From assembly GCA_035628645.1 (NCBI GenBank), contig DASPJL010000141.1, positions 7,946-71,945 of the forward strand: a stretch of 64,000 nucleotides of DNA, in the 5' to 3' direction. The notes beneath the pieces were generated by a model. It worked only from the letters and a program-made list of their open reading frames with translations. It searched no databases and was not told the origin of the DNA. Below are positions 53,778 through 61,625 of the stretch, piece by piece. This DNA is from DASPJL01 sp035628645 (lineage in GTDB: Bacteria; Bacteroidota; Bacteroidia; Cytophagales; Cyclobacteriaceae). How positions within the stretch are numbered: position 1 is the stretch's first letter; every line of letters starts with the position of its first letter. The position numbers and the translations under genes are program-made.

Positions 53778-54105
53778 GGACCCAATTGAATACCTAAAAC
53801 ATATTCAAGCTGAATGCTCCTACATTTTGTCAGTAACAGATTTATCGAGGGAGGAATTTTTACATGATGAGACATTAAAAAGAGCAACTGTTAGAAGCCT
53901 TGAGATTATTGGGGAAGCTACAAAGAAAATACCAGCAGATTTTAAAGTAAAATGGAATTCAATAAAATGGAAAAATATGGCAGGAATGAGGGATAGATTA
54001 ATTCATGACTATATGGGAGTAAACTACATAATCGTGTGGGACGTGATAATAAATAAGATTCCCGAACTTTATAAACAGATTGTAGAAGTAATTGAAAACG
54101 AATAA
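53770..54105 (+). CDS. HepT-like HEPN RNase toxin (DUF86)
   Basis: A 111-residue helical protein. GMRDRLIHDYMGVNYIIVWD carries the HEPN R-x4-H catalytic motif (R-L-I-H-D-Y form). LEIIGEATKKIP is the typical central helix of DUF86/HepT proteins. Overlap with the nucleotidyltransferase supports a coupled toxin-antitoxin unit. Active residues are intact. Confidence 0.9.
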   Translation: MSKDPIEYLKHIQAECSYILSVTDLSREEFLHDETLKRATVRSLEIIGEATKKIPADFKVKWNSIKWKNMAGMRDRLIHDYMGVNYIIVWDVIINKIPELYKQIVEVIENE

Positions 54106-54291
54106 AATAATCAGTTACTGTCACCCAGCATATTTCAATTTCAATTTTAAGAGGCGGTGTCAATAATTCATTAAAAAAAACCACTCCGGTATATAATTTT
54201 TGACTCATCAAATCAAAGCCTTCTGACAACGTATTTTTCTTTTTTGGAGGAAGGCGTTTATCGTCTATTTTTGTGGTTAAAATCAACTATA

Positions 54292-55248
54292 ATGAATAAA
54301 GCCCGCCTATCTCTTCCTTCAACCCAGGTAATTCTTAGAAAAGGTAAAGTATTAATACTCTCTTTTTTGATGTTTTGGGTATGTTTTGCTTTTGTGGAAA
54401 GACAAACAGGAAATCAAAAGGATGACAGAATAATAGCTGAAGGAGCCAAACCTGAATTGATATCCAGTCAATTTAGCTTTACTGAAGGACCTGCAACAGA
54501 TAAAAAGGGTAATGTGTTTTTTACCGATCAGCCAAACAACAAGATATGGAAATATGGGGTTGATGGGGAATTGACCCTTTTTATGGACAGTGCAGGAAGA
54601 TCCAATGGTTTGTACTTCGACAAAAAAGGAAACCTACTAGCCTGTGCCGACGAAAAAAATCAATTATGGTCAATAAGTCCTGATAGAGAGGTGAAGGTAT
54701 TAATTGATAATTTTGAGGGGAAAAAATTAAATGGCCCGAATGATCTTTGGGTAGACAAAAAAGGCGGCATTTATTTTACTGATCCGTATTACCAACGTCC
54801 CTACTGGGAAAGACAAACTCCTGAAATTGAAGAACAAAGGGTTTATTACCTGGAAAAAGGGGAAAGCACTCCTGTTATTGTCGCCGGGAACTTTGGAAGA
54901 CCCAATGGCATTATAGGCACACCTGACGGGAAATTTTTATATGTGGCAGACATAAAAGACAATAAAACCTTCAAGTACCCTGTCAATGCAGATGGCACGT
55001 TAGGAGAACGTAAAGTCTATGTTGAGCAAGGTTCAGACGGAATGACTATTGATAACCGGGGGAATATTTATCTGACAGGTAAAGGTGTAACAGTATATAA
55101 TCCGGAAGGCAGAAAAATAGAACATATTGATATACCGGCAGACTGGACTGCGAATGTTACCTTTGGCGGGAAAAATAAAGACCTTCTGTTTATTACTGCC
55201 TCCAAGTCCATCTATACTTTAAAAATGAATGTGAAAGGAGGGAATTAA
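54292..55248 (+). CDS. Exported SMP-30/gluconolactonase-like protein
   Basis: A 318-residue six-bladed propeller from ATG 54292 (an in-frame TTG at 54244 is unlikely). A signal-anchor hydrophobic stretch lies near residues 20-34 (ILSFLMFWVCFAFV). The metal and active-site motifs are FTEGPATDKKGNVFFTD, GRSNGLYFDKKGN, NGPNDLWVDKKGGIYFTDPY, GRPNGIIGTPDG and QGSDGMTIDNRGNIYLTG. This is the gluconolactonase pattern, hydrolysing sugar lactones outside the cytoplasm. Stands alone. Confidence 0.9.
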   Translation: MNKARLSLPSTQVILRKGKVLILSFLMFWVCFAFVERQTGNQKDDRIIAEGAKPELISSQFSFTEGPATDKKGNVFFTDQPNNKIWKYGVDGELTLFMDSAGRSNGLYFDKKGNLLACADEKNQLWSISPDREVKVLIDNFEGKKLNGPNDLWVDKKGGIYFTDPYYQRPYWERQTPEIEEQRVYYLEKGESTPVIVAGNFGRPNGIIGTPDGKFLYVADIKDNKTFKYPVNADGTLGERKVYVEQGSDGMTIDNRGNIYLTGKGVTVYNPEGRKIEHIDIPADWTANVTFGGKNKDLLFITASKSIYTLKMNVKGGN

Positions 55249-55386
55249 TCAGGTAATATCTCTTGATTTTAATTAATTGTTTGTCAATAACTTATAATTA
55301 TAAAATAAAAAACACATTTTTCTTTCTTTTTACCTAACTCCATTCATCTTTTTCTCGTAGTTCAAGAGGGCTTTAAATAAGAAATT

Positions 55387-55776
55387 ATGTTATCTGTTGA
55401 AGAAGAAGCTTTCGCTCTTGAAATTTTGGATGCATTAGAAAAGAACAGGGTGGAAAAAAGGATATTAAATTGTATTAATGCTTTAATTAATACAGGTGAT
55501 ACTAAGGAAATTGTCAAGCGGTTAAGGAATTATATAAAGGAAGTAAATAAAAATAATCCTGATCCGATAGTACATAGCGTACTCTATAAGCAAAAAGATT
55601 ATTTTGAATGTCTCATAGAGGACTTGTATTGTCTGGGGAAAGTTTTCAAATGGGAGGCTGCATTTACTGAGATACTTAAAAATTACCTTGCTAACAGGAA
55701 CCTCGCACTTTCAATAAATATGCTTTCTACCTATAATGAGATCAATCATATGAATATCGAACTGCATAAAAGTTAA
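55387..55776 (+). CDS. Small helical hypothetical protein
   Basis: A 129-residue soluble, mainly helical protein without signal peptide; no family recognised. It begins MLSVEEEAFALEILDALEK and is rich in charged residues. Two cysteines occur mid-protein. An AT-rich 138-bp leader separates it from the lactonase. Good codon use and length support it as a real gene, but its role is unknown. Confidence 0.5.
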   Translation: MLSVEEEAFALEILDALEKNRVEKRILNCINALINTGDTKEIVKRLRNYIKEVNKNNPDPIVHSVLYKQKDYFECLIEDLYCLGKVFKWEAAFTEILKNYLANRNLALSINMLSTYNEINHMNIELHKS

Positions 55777-55869
55777 CGTGGTTGGAGGGATTTCTAAGAT
55801 TAATACCAATTATGAGTTCTCTTCAATTTTTTGGATTGAATGACAAGGATTCTATGCAATAGTCATAAA

Positions 55870-55996
55870 TGGCTGTAGCGTATGAACATAGCCCGGATAG
55901 GAACGGAAAGCACGTTAAGGGAAGGCTAAGGGCAGGACGGACTTGGAGAGTATAGCCGGTGTACCAAGTCACAGAAAGATTGCTTGTGTTCGCTCC
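55870..55996 (+). ncRNA. GC-rich structured segment, possibly group II intron domain I remnant
   Basis: This non-coding stretch is clearly richer in G and C than its surroundings and rich in paired purine tracts. GACTTGG (55940-55946) pairs with CCAAGTC (55964-55970). The pieces gcgtatgaacatagcc, ggaacggaaagcacg and ttgcttgtgttcgctcc look like domain I text of group II introns as I remember it. No reverse-transcriptase gene, domain V or intron boundary is seen, so at most a fragment. It could instead be an unrelated structured RNA. The strand is inferred from that resemblance. Confidence 0.35.
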
Positions 55997-56019
55997 TTAT
56001 TTTTTGGGGAATAAGATTT

Positions 56020-56640
56020 TTATAAACAGGCTAAAATTTCCTTCGGCTTATTAACGATGTAATCTGGATATTGCTTAACGGCCATTTCTACAGCATCAAA
56101 TCCCCAGCCTACCCAAATGATCTTGACACCACTTTTTTTGGAAGCTATAATGTCCCTTCTTTCGTCGCCGACATAGATCACTTCCTTGGTTTTTAGGTTA
56201 TAAGTATTAAGGAATTTTTTTATGACCCGGTCTTTTCCAAAAATATTGTTTGAATCCAGGATGTCAGTAATGTCTTCGATCTGATGTCTTTTCAGAAAAG
56301 TGCGGATGTTTTTTTCAGAGTTGGAAGAAATTATGGCCAGCTTATACCCTTTTTGTTTCAATTCAGTAAACAGGTCTTTCATGCCATCCACTGGAATTAC
56401 TTTTTCAATGGAATTATGATACAAGCTATATAACTCGGTTGCCAGTCTTGGAATTTTATAAACCGGTACCTTGAGGTATTTGCACCTTTCTATTATGGAC
56501 ATTCTTTTCAAAAGGTCTACATCATCTTCTTCTACCTTTTTAAATTTATGTTTTTCAGCAAGTTGGTTAAACAGGGTGATAGAGAATTCTGCTGAATCTA
56601 CTATTGTGCCATCAAAATCAAAGATTACGTATTTTATCAT
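56020..56640 (-). CDS. HAD family phosphatase
   Basis: A 206-residue protein from ATG 56640 (MIKYVIFDFDGTIVDS); an upstream ATG at 56691 adds 17 untypical residues. HAD motif 1 is DFDGT, motif 2 LAIISSNSEKN, motif 3 with K in KDRVIKKF and motif 4 YVGDERRDIIASKKSG. The insert cap is short, as in phosphoglycolate-phosphatase-like members. Substrate unknown. Confidence 0.9.
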   Translation of the reverse strand: MIKYVIFDFDGTIVDSAEFSITLFNQLAEKHKFKKVEEDDVDLLKRMSIIERCKYLKVPVYKIPRLATELYSLYHNSIEKVIPVDGMKDLFTELKQKGYKLAIISSNSEKNIRTFLKRHQIEDITDILDSNNIFGKDRVIKKFLNTYNLKTKEVIYVGDERRDIIASKKSGVKIIWVGWGFDAVEMAVKQYPDYIVNKPKEILACL

Positions 56641-56704
56641 ATTGTTTAAGGGTAATACTTTTACTCTAAGTTTTGCAAAAAAGTTTTTCATATTTTATAA
56701 AAGT

Positions 56705-56770
56705 TAGAAGCAGGAAATAGGAAGATGGAAGCTGTTTTATTTCCATCTTCCCGCTTCCAACTTCAGACTT
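56705..56770. repeat. Dispersed repeat, ggaagtgggaag type (copy 4)
   Basis: agaagcaggaaataggaaga and gatggaagc (56706-56731) are mirrored by ttccatcttcccgcttccaa (56740-56759) around a short AT loop. It sits between the HAD and helicase genes. Confidence 0.75.
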
Positions 56771-56771
56771 A

Positions 56772-56803
56772 TTGATACATTCAATTCGGATATAGTAACT
56801 TTG
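56772..56803 (+). promoter_or_regulatory. Strong Bacteroidota promoter, near-leaderless helicase transcript
   Basis: TTG (56772-56774) and TAACTTTG (56796-56803, exact TAnnTTTG) are 21 bp apart. The ATG at 56811 follows 7 bp after the -7 box, so transcription should start within a few bases of the start codon. Confidence 0.7.
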
Positions 56804-56810
56804 GCTTTCT

Positions 56811-58040
56811 ATGAAATTTGAAAATTATCCCATATCGCCTGCGATAAAGAAAAGCCTTGCAGAATCCGGCTTTAGAAAACCTACTGATATTCAGTTTAAA
56901 GCAATTCCTTCTATTTTAAATGGAGAGGATGTGATGGCTATCGCACAAACAGGTACGGGGAAAACGGCTGCTTTTGTAATACCGGTATTACACCTTATTC
57001 AGTCTATCCCGGATGATGTGGAAAATCCTATAAAATGTCTTGTAATGGTGCCAACCCGCGAGCTAGCCATTCAAATAACTGCGGTATTTCAGGAATTGGG
57101 CAAGTATACCAACGTAAGAACGGTTTGTGTTTACGGCGGGGTAGATCAGCAGAAACAGGTAGACGAATTGAAAAAAGGAGCAGACGTGCTTGTTTCGACT
57201 CCGGGCAGAATGTTTGACCTTATCTACCAGCGTCATATTAAAATTACCAAAGTTCAAATCTTGATTCTTGACGAAGCCGACCATATGTTGGATCTGGGAT
57301 TTAATAAAGACATTCATGATGTTAAAAAATTCCTTCCTAAAAAACATCAGACGTTGTTTTTCTCGGCAACGATCAATACTAAAATCAAAGACCTTGCTTA
57401 CGTTTTGGTAAAAAATCCCATTCGGATTCAGATCTCTCCAAAAGATCCTGTGTCGAAAAATATTGATCACACAGTGGCTTTCATTGGTATGGATGACAAA
57501 CGTTTTTTTCTTGAACGTTTTATAAAGGACAAGGCTGAAAGCAAGATCCTTGTTTTCGTCAGGACGAAAGTGCGTGCCGAACGGGTTGTAAAAGCAATGG
57601 AAAGGGTAGGGATCGAATCTTTAAGTATGCATGGAGGGAAGGAGCAGGAAGACAGGTTGGGCGTAATGCAGCAGTTCAAATCCGGTAAAATAAAAGTGTT
57701 GGTAACAACAGATGTAAATGCGCGTGGGATCCACATTCCTAGTGTAGATTATGTCGTCAATTATGATCTTCCTGATGTCGCTGAAAATTATGTTCACAGG
57801 GTGGGAAGAACAGGACGAGGGGTTCAGAAAGGTTTTGCTATATCTTTTTGCAGTCCTGAGGAAGAAGAGATGCTTGAGTCTATACAAGCGTTTTTGGGGA
57901 AGGAAATACGTGAATTGGAAATTACCAGATCTGAGTATGAAGAAACGTTGGATTTAACAGACAATACTGGGTCCGACTGGCGTAAACTAATGAAAAATTC
58001 CGAAGGTGAAGAGGACAAGAAAAAGAAGAAAAAAAAGTAG
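56811..58040 (+). CDS. DEAD-box RNA helicase (RhlE type)
   Basis: A 409-residue helicase. Q motif in FRKPTDIQFKAIPSIL, motif I AQTGTGKTAAF, Ia PTRELAIQ, Ib TPGRMFDL, II DEADHMLDLGF, III SATINTK, IV VRTKVRAERV, V TTDVNARGIHIPSVDYVVNY and VI HRVGRTGRG are all present. A short lysine tail ends it. RhlE-type proteins unwind RNA in ribosome assembly and cold growth. The promoter leaves almost no leader. Confidence 0.95.
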   Translation: MKFENYPISPAIKKSLAESGFRKPTDIQFKAIPSILNGEDVMAIAQTGTGKTAAFVIPVLHLIQSIPDDVENPIKCLVMVPTRELAIQITAVFQELGKYTNVRTVCVYGGVDQQKQVDELKKGADVLVSTPGRMFDLIYQRHIKITKVQILILDEADHMLDLGFNKDIHDVKKFLPKKHQTLFFSATINTKIKDLAYVLVKNPIRIQISPKDPVSKNIDHTVAFIGMDDKRFFLERFIKDKAESKILVFVRTKVRAERVVKAMERVGIESLSMHGGKEQEDRLGVMQQFKSGKIKVLVTTDVNARGIHIPSVDYVVNYDLPDVAENYVHRVGRTGRGVQKGFAISFCSPEEEEMLESIQAFLGKEIRELEITRSEYEETLDLTDNTGSDWRKLMKNSEGEEDKKKKKKK

Positions 58041-58426
58041 GTTGGGTTTTTGCCAATTTTATTCAAATCGTCATAGTTAACTTGGAAGGGGTATATTCCT
58101 CAAAAGTTGGTCGCGAAGATAAACCATTCGGAATTTATAAATTTTTTCAAAACTTCCCTTCTCCTCCCGTCCGTTAGAAAATGTCCGAGGTTTCTTCCTT
58201 ACTCAAATAAAAAAAAGTAAATAGCTGTCAATTTAGTGAATATAACATATTGATAACTAGTAATTTGCAATGATGATTTTTTTAAGTATTAACTGTTGAA
58301 GAAGACTTTCCGTTTAGTCGCTTTTGAGAGGGGATAAATATTTTTTACATTGCCTAAAGGCAAGAAAGGTGAAAATTTATAGAAATAGGAGTTGGTGATA
58401 TAAACAGTTGTATTTAAATAATTTAT
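58041..58426. other. Intergenic region, no gene seen
   Basis: A 386-bp AT-rich gap between the helicase and NADH dehydrogenase genes. No supported gene, terminator or repeat family member was found in it. Confidence 0.5.
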
Positions 58427-59701
58427 ATGGAAAAAGAAGTCAAAAAAGTAGTGATAGTAGGTGGTGGTTTTGCCGGTATTAATTTGATTAAAAGTTTGGC
58501 CAATGACAATCATTTTCATATTTCCCTTGTAGACGTCAATAATTATCATTTTTTTCCACCTTTGCTCTATCAGGTAGCCACCGCCTTTATTGAGCCTTCC
58601 AACATTAGCTATCCTTTCAGAAGGATGTTTCAGCAAAAAAATAACCTTCGCTTCCATTTAGGTTGTCTCACTAAAGTCAATCCTGAAACGAACAGTATAG
58701 AAACCGATACGGGCACATTAACCTATGATTATTTGGTCCTGGCATTAGGCACGGAAACCAATTATTTTGGGATGGAGAACGTAAAGAAAAATGCCTTGCC
58801 CATGAAAACAATTAATGATGCGTTAAACCTCCGTAATCATATATTGCTAAACATGGAAAAAGCGGTAAGGACGCCTGAAATAGAGGAAAAGGAGCGATTG
58901 CTTAATATTGTTATTGCCGGCGGCGGCCCCACGGGCGTAGAAGTGGCGGGTATGCTTGCAGAAATGGGACAAAATATTGCTGTTAAGGAATATCCCGAAA
59001 TTAAAGATTTGCAAGCCCACATTCATTTGATAGATGCCGGTCCCGTACTTCTTGGACCCATGAGTAAAAAGGCGCAGAATGAAGCAACGGACGTCTTGCG
59101 GAAGTTGGGTGTAAAAATAAAACTGAATACTGCTGTAAAAGATTATGTGGACGGAAAGGTGTTGTTGGCAACAGGAAATTCCATTCCGACTAATGTGTTG
59201 ATATGGGCATCGGGCGTTACAGGAAGGGAAGTGCCAGGGTTACCTGCTGAAGTAATAGCCCGCGGAAGAAGAATACAGGTAGATGAATTCAATAGGGTGA
59301 AGGGAATTTCTAATATTTTTGCCATCGGAGATATTTGTTATCAGATAACTGACAAAAACTTTCCTAACGGACATCCTCAATTGGCCCAGGTGGCAATCCA
59401 GCAGGGAGATCTTTTGGCAACCAATTTTAGAAGAATGGTGAAAAATGAACCGTTAAAGTCTTTTAGCTATAATGATAAAGGAAGTTTGGCCATTATTGCA
59501 AAATACAAGGCTGTAGCAGATTTACCCAAACTCTTCTTTAAAGGATTTTTTGCCTGGATGATCTGGCTATTCATTCACCTGATTCCAATAGCAGGATTCC
59601 GCAATAAAGTAAAATTAGCTTTTAGCTGGTTCTGGTCCTTTATTACCAATGACCCGACACTAAGGCTGATTATAAGACCCCGGAAAGAAGACCACCGATA
59701 A
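58427..59701 (+). CDS. Type II NADH dehydrogenase
   Basis: A 424-residue FAD protein. FAD site VVIVGGGFAGINLIKSL, then NYHFFPPLLYQVATAFIEPS (the typical NDH-2 loop), NADH site IVIAGGGPTGVEVAGMLAEM, ASGVTGREVPGL and SNIFAIGDICY. A C-terminal amphipathic/hydrophobic region (FFKGFFAWMIWLFIHLIPIA) anchors it to the membrane. It passes electrons from NADH to quinone without pumping protons. Confidence 0.93.
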   Translation: MEKEVKKVVIVGGGFAGINLIKSLANDNHFHISLVDVNNYHFFPPLLYQVATAFIEPSNISYPFRRMFQQKNNLRFHLGCLTKVNPETNSIETDTGTLTYDYLVLALGTETNYFGMENVKKNALPMKTINDALNLRNHILLNMEKAVRTPEIEEKERLLNIVIAGGGPTGVEVAGMLAEMGQNIAVKEYPEIKDLQAHIHLIDAGPVLLGPMSKKAQNEATDVLRKLGVKIKLNTAVKDYVDGKVLLATGNSIPTNVLIWASGVTGREVPGLPAEVIARGRRIQVDEFNRVKGISNIFAIGDICYQITDKNFPNGHPQLAQVAIQQGDLLATNFRRMVKNEPLKSFSYNDKGSLAIIAKYKAVADLPKLFFKGFFAWMIWLFIHLIPIAGFRNKVKLAFSWFWSFITNDPTLRLIIRPRKEDHR

Positions 59702-60266
59702 GTTTTAATGAATAATATAATTCTTTCCTTAGGGACGTGTTGTGTATGATACAATGGGTAATGAATCGATAAGAACTGGGGGCGACCAGCGCTTGCAGTT
59801 TTTTTCTGACTAAAATAAAGTTTTTTGGATTATTCTAATATTTAGTCCACTTTCCTTGCATTATCTTCCTTCGGTGTAGGTTCGATGGAGGTTCGCTGTA
59901 GGTCCAATGTAGATGTATCTTGTACTTTCCTAAGTTATCGATTTGCCCCGAGACTGAAATTACTTTGTTTCATACTTGCTCGATTCTGTGTTTCCTAAAC
60001 CTTCCAACCGGACTTTTCTATTCAGACCAGCCTATTTTAAACAGAGATTACATTTTCTCAGAAATCAGGACTGATCAAATGCCTGCTTCAGGTTTGTTAT
60101 AATAGTAAATTGCAAGAATGCCACTATTAAGAGCATCAGCAGTTTTCCCGCAATCGCTTTTCTCTTTAATGGAAATGGATTAGATTTAAAAATTAAGTTT
60201 TCATCTATAGGAGATGGAAATGAATAATTTTATTTATCTAACCAAACTAATAACGCTTATTTATAT
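59702..60266. other. Intergenic region with 11-bp tandem array
   Basis: A 565-bp gap before the YeiH gene. Apart from the tandem repeat at 59874-59917, I see only low-complexity AT-rich DNA and a short open frame at 59920-60102 that does not look like protein. It probably holds the yeiH promoter. Confidence 0.5.
59874..59917. repeat. Tandem array with 11-bp period (second array)
   Basis: Four units GTGTAGGTTCG, ATGGAGGTTCG, CTGTAGGTCCA and ATGTAGATGTA follow without gap, each 11 bp. The sequence differs from the array at 42991-43050 but the period is the same. Confidence 0.8.
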
Positions 60267-61526
60267 ATGTCAAAAAAAATCATTAAGCCTATAATTAATG
60301 AGGATTGGACGGTCGTGGTGCTTGGGTTCTTAATTATTATATTAGCTCTTGGAGGAATACTCCTTCCTGTTCCGGCTTTTGGTTGGGAAAACCTTGGGGA
60401 ACTGATCTCTAAAGTGTTTACTACTGATAATTTGGGAATTATCGGTTTGCAGTTTCTTTTTGTTCTTTTGGTGGCCGCCCTGGGAGCGTTCTTAGTAGGC
60501 AAACCTCTGAAGACTTTTTTACCAGGCTTTGCCATCGTTTATTTTCTCACGATCATTGCGTTGATTATGGCCGGAAATGCAAGCGTAAAAGCGCTGAATC
60601 TGGAAGCAGTAATTTTTAGTCTTTCCATTGGATTGGCCATTGGCAATCTATTCAAATTACCGGGTTGGTTAAAAGATACACTTTCCACGGAATTGTTTGT
60701 TAAAATCGGTCTGGTGCTTTTAGGAACTAAAGTTATTTTTTCGGATATTCTTAAAGCAGGTTCACTGGGACTCATTCAGGCGCTGGTTGTGGTATTGTCT
60801 GTTTGGTATTTTGCTTATTGGGTTTGCAAAAAACTAAAGGTAGACGACGAATTGACGATGATGATTTCCAGTGCGGTTTCCATTTGCGGGGTTTCGGCAG
60901 CAATCGCTACTTCCGGCGCAATAAAGGGAGATTCGAAAAAGCTTTCCTACGTGATTTCAATGGTTTTGATCACTGCTATACCTATGATGATCTTCATGCC
61001 CTATATTGCCAATTATCTGGAACTGAAACAAGAAGTTACAGGAGCCTGGCTGGGGGGAAGTATAGATACGACAGGTGCGGTGGTAGCTTCAGGTACTTTG
61101 GTAGGCGATACGGCATTAAAGATCAGTACAATAGTTAAATTTTCGCAGAATGTTCTATTGGGATTAGCCGCATTTGTTATTTCCATTTATTGGACCTACA
61201 CCAACCATCCGGCTGGAAAGGACAAGGAATCAAAGCCAACATTGGGGGTGATATGGGAAAGATTTCCAAAGTTTGTGTTGGGTTTTATAGGCGCTTCTCT
61301 GCTTTTTTCTTTTTTTCTTTCCCCTGAAACAGTTTCACAGGTAAAAGGAAGCCTGAAAAACCTTCAGGGCTTATGGTTTGCATTGGCATTTACTAGCATA
61401 GGGTTGGAGACTAACTTCTCAGATTTGTTTAAAGAAAATAGTAAGAGGCCTCTTTATGCATTCACAATTGCCCAGACTTTTAATATTTTAATAACATTGG
61501 TTGTTGCCTACTTTCTTTTTAATTAA
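60267..61526 (+). CDS. YeiH/UPF0324 family putative sulfate exporter
   Basis: A 419-residue membrane protein with about ten helices (Cons_hypoth698, PF03601). SIGLAIGNLFKLPGWLKDTL, IGLVLLGTKVIFSDIL, SICGVSAAIATSGAIKG and GAWLGGSIDTTGAVVASG are its signatures. Relatives are called sulfate exporters or YeiH; transport is not well proven. Stands alone, with a good terminator 30 bp behind. Confidence 0.9.
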   Translation: MSKKIIKPIINEDWTVVVLGFLIIILALGGILLPVPAFGWENLGELISKVFTTDNLGIIGLQFLFVLLVAALGAFLVGKPLKTFLPGFAIVYFLTIIALIMAGNASVKALNLEAVIFSLSIGLAIGNLFKLPGWLKDTLSTELFVKIGLVLLGTKVIFSDILKAGSLGLIQALVVVLSVWYFAYWVCKKLKVDDELTMMISSAVSICGVSAAIATSGAIKGDSKKLSYVISMVLITAIPMMIFMPYIANYLELKQEVTGAWLGGSIDTTGAVVASGTLVGDTALKISTIVKFSQNVLLGLAAFVISIYWTYTNHPAGKDKESKPTLGVIWERFPKFVLGFIGASLLFSFFLSPETVSQVKGSLKNLQGLWFALAFTSIGLETNFSDLFKENSKRPLYAFTIAQTFNILITLVVAYFLFN

Positions 61527-61555
61527 AAAGATGGGAAAATAAATTATTTAATTAG

Positions 61556-61597
61556 AAAGCAGAGGGACGGAATTAAATGCGTCCCTACTGCTTTTTT
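61556..61597 (+). terminator. Terminator behind yeiH-like gene
   Basis: AAAGCAGAGGGACG (61556-61569) pairs with CGTCCC-TA-CTGCTTT (61580-61594), allowing a small bulge, and runs into a T tract. It also lies just behind the convergent oxidoreductase. Confidence 0.8.
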
Positions 61598-61625
61598 GAG
61601 GTTGGAATAGCTTTACAAAACCTGT

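Noticed and set aside
58289..58657. Open frame of 122 codons on the minus strand.
   Set aside because: Mostly antisense to the NADH dehydrogenase N-terminus, with a low-complexity sequence.
59920..60102. Open frame of 60 codons on the plus strand.
   Set aside because: No protein-like pattern or ribosome binding site; lies in low-complexity intergenic DNA.
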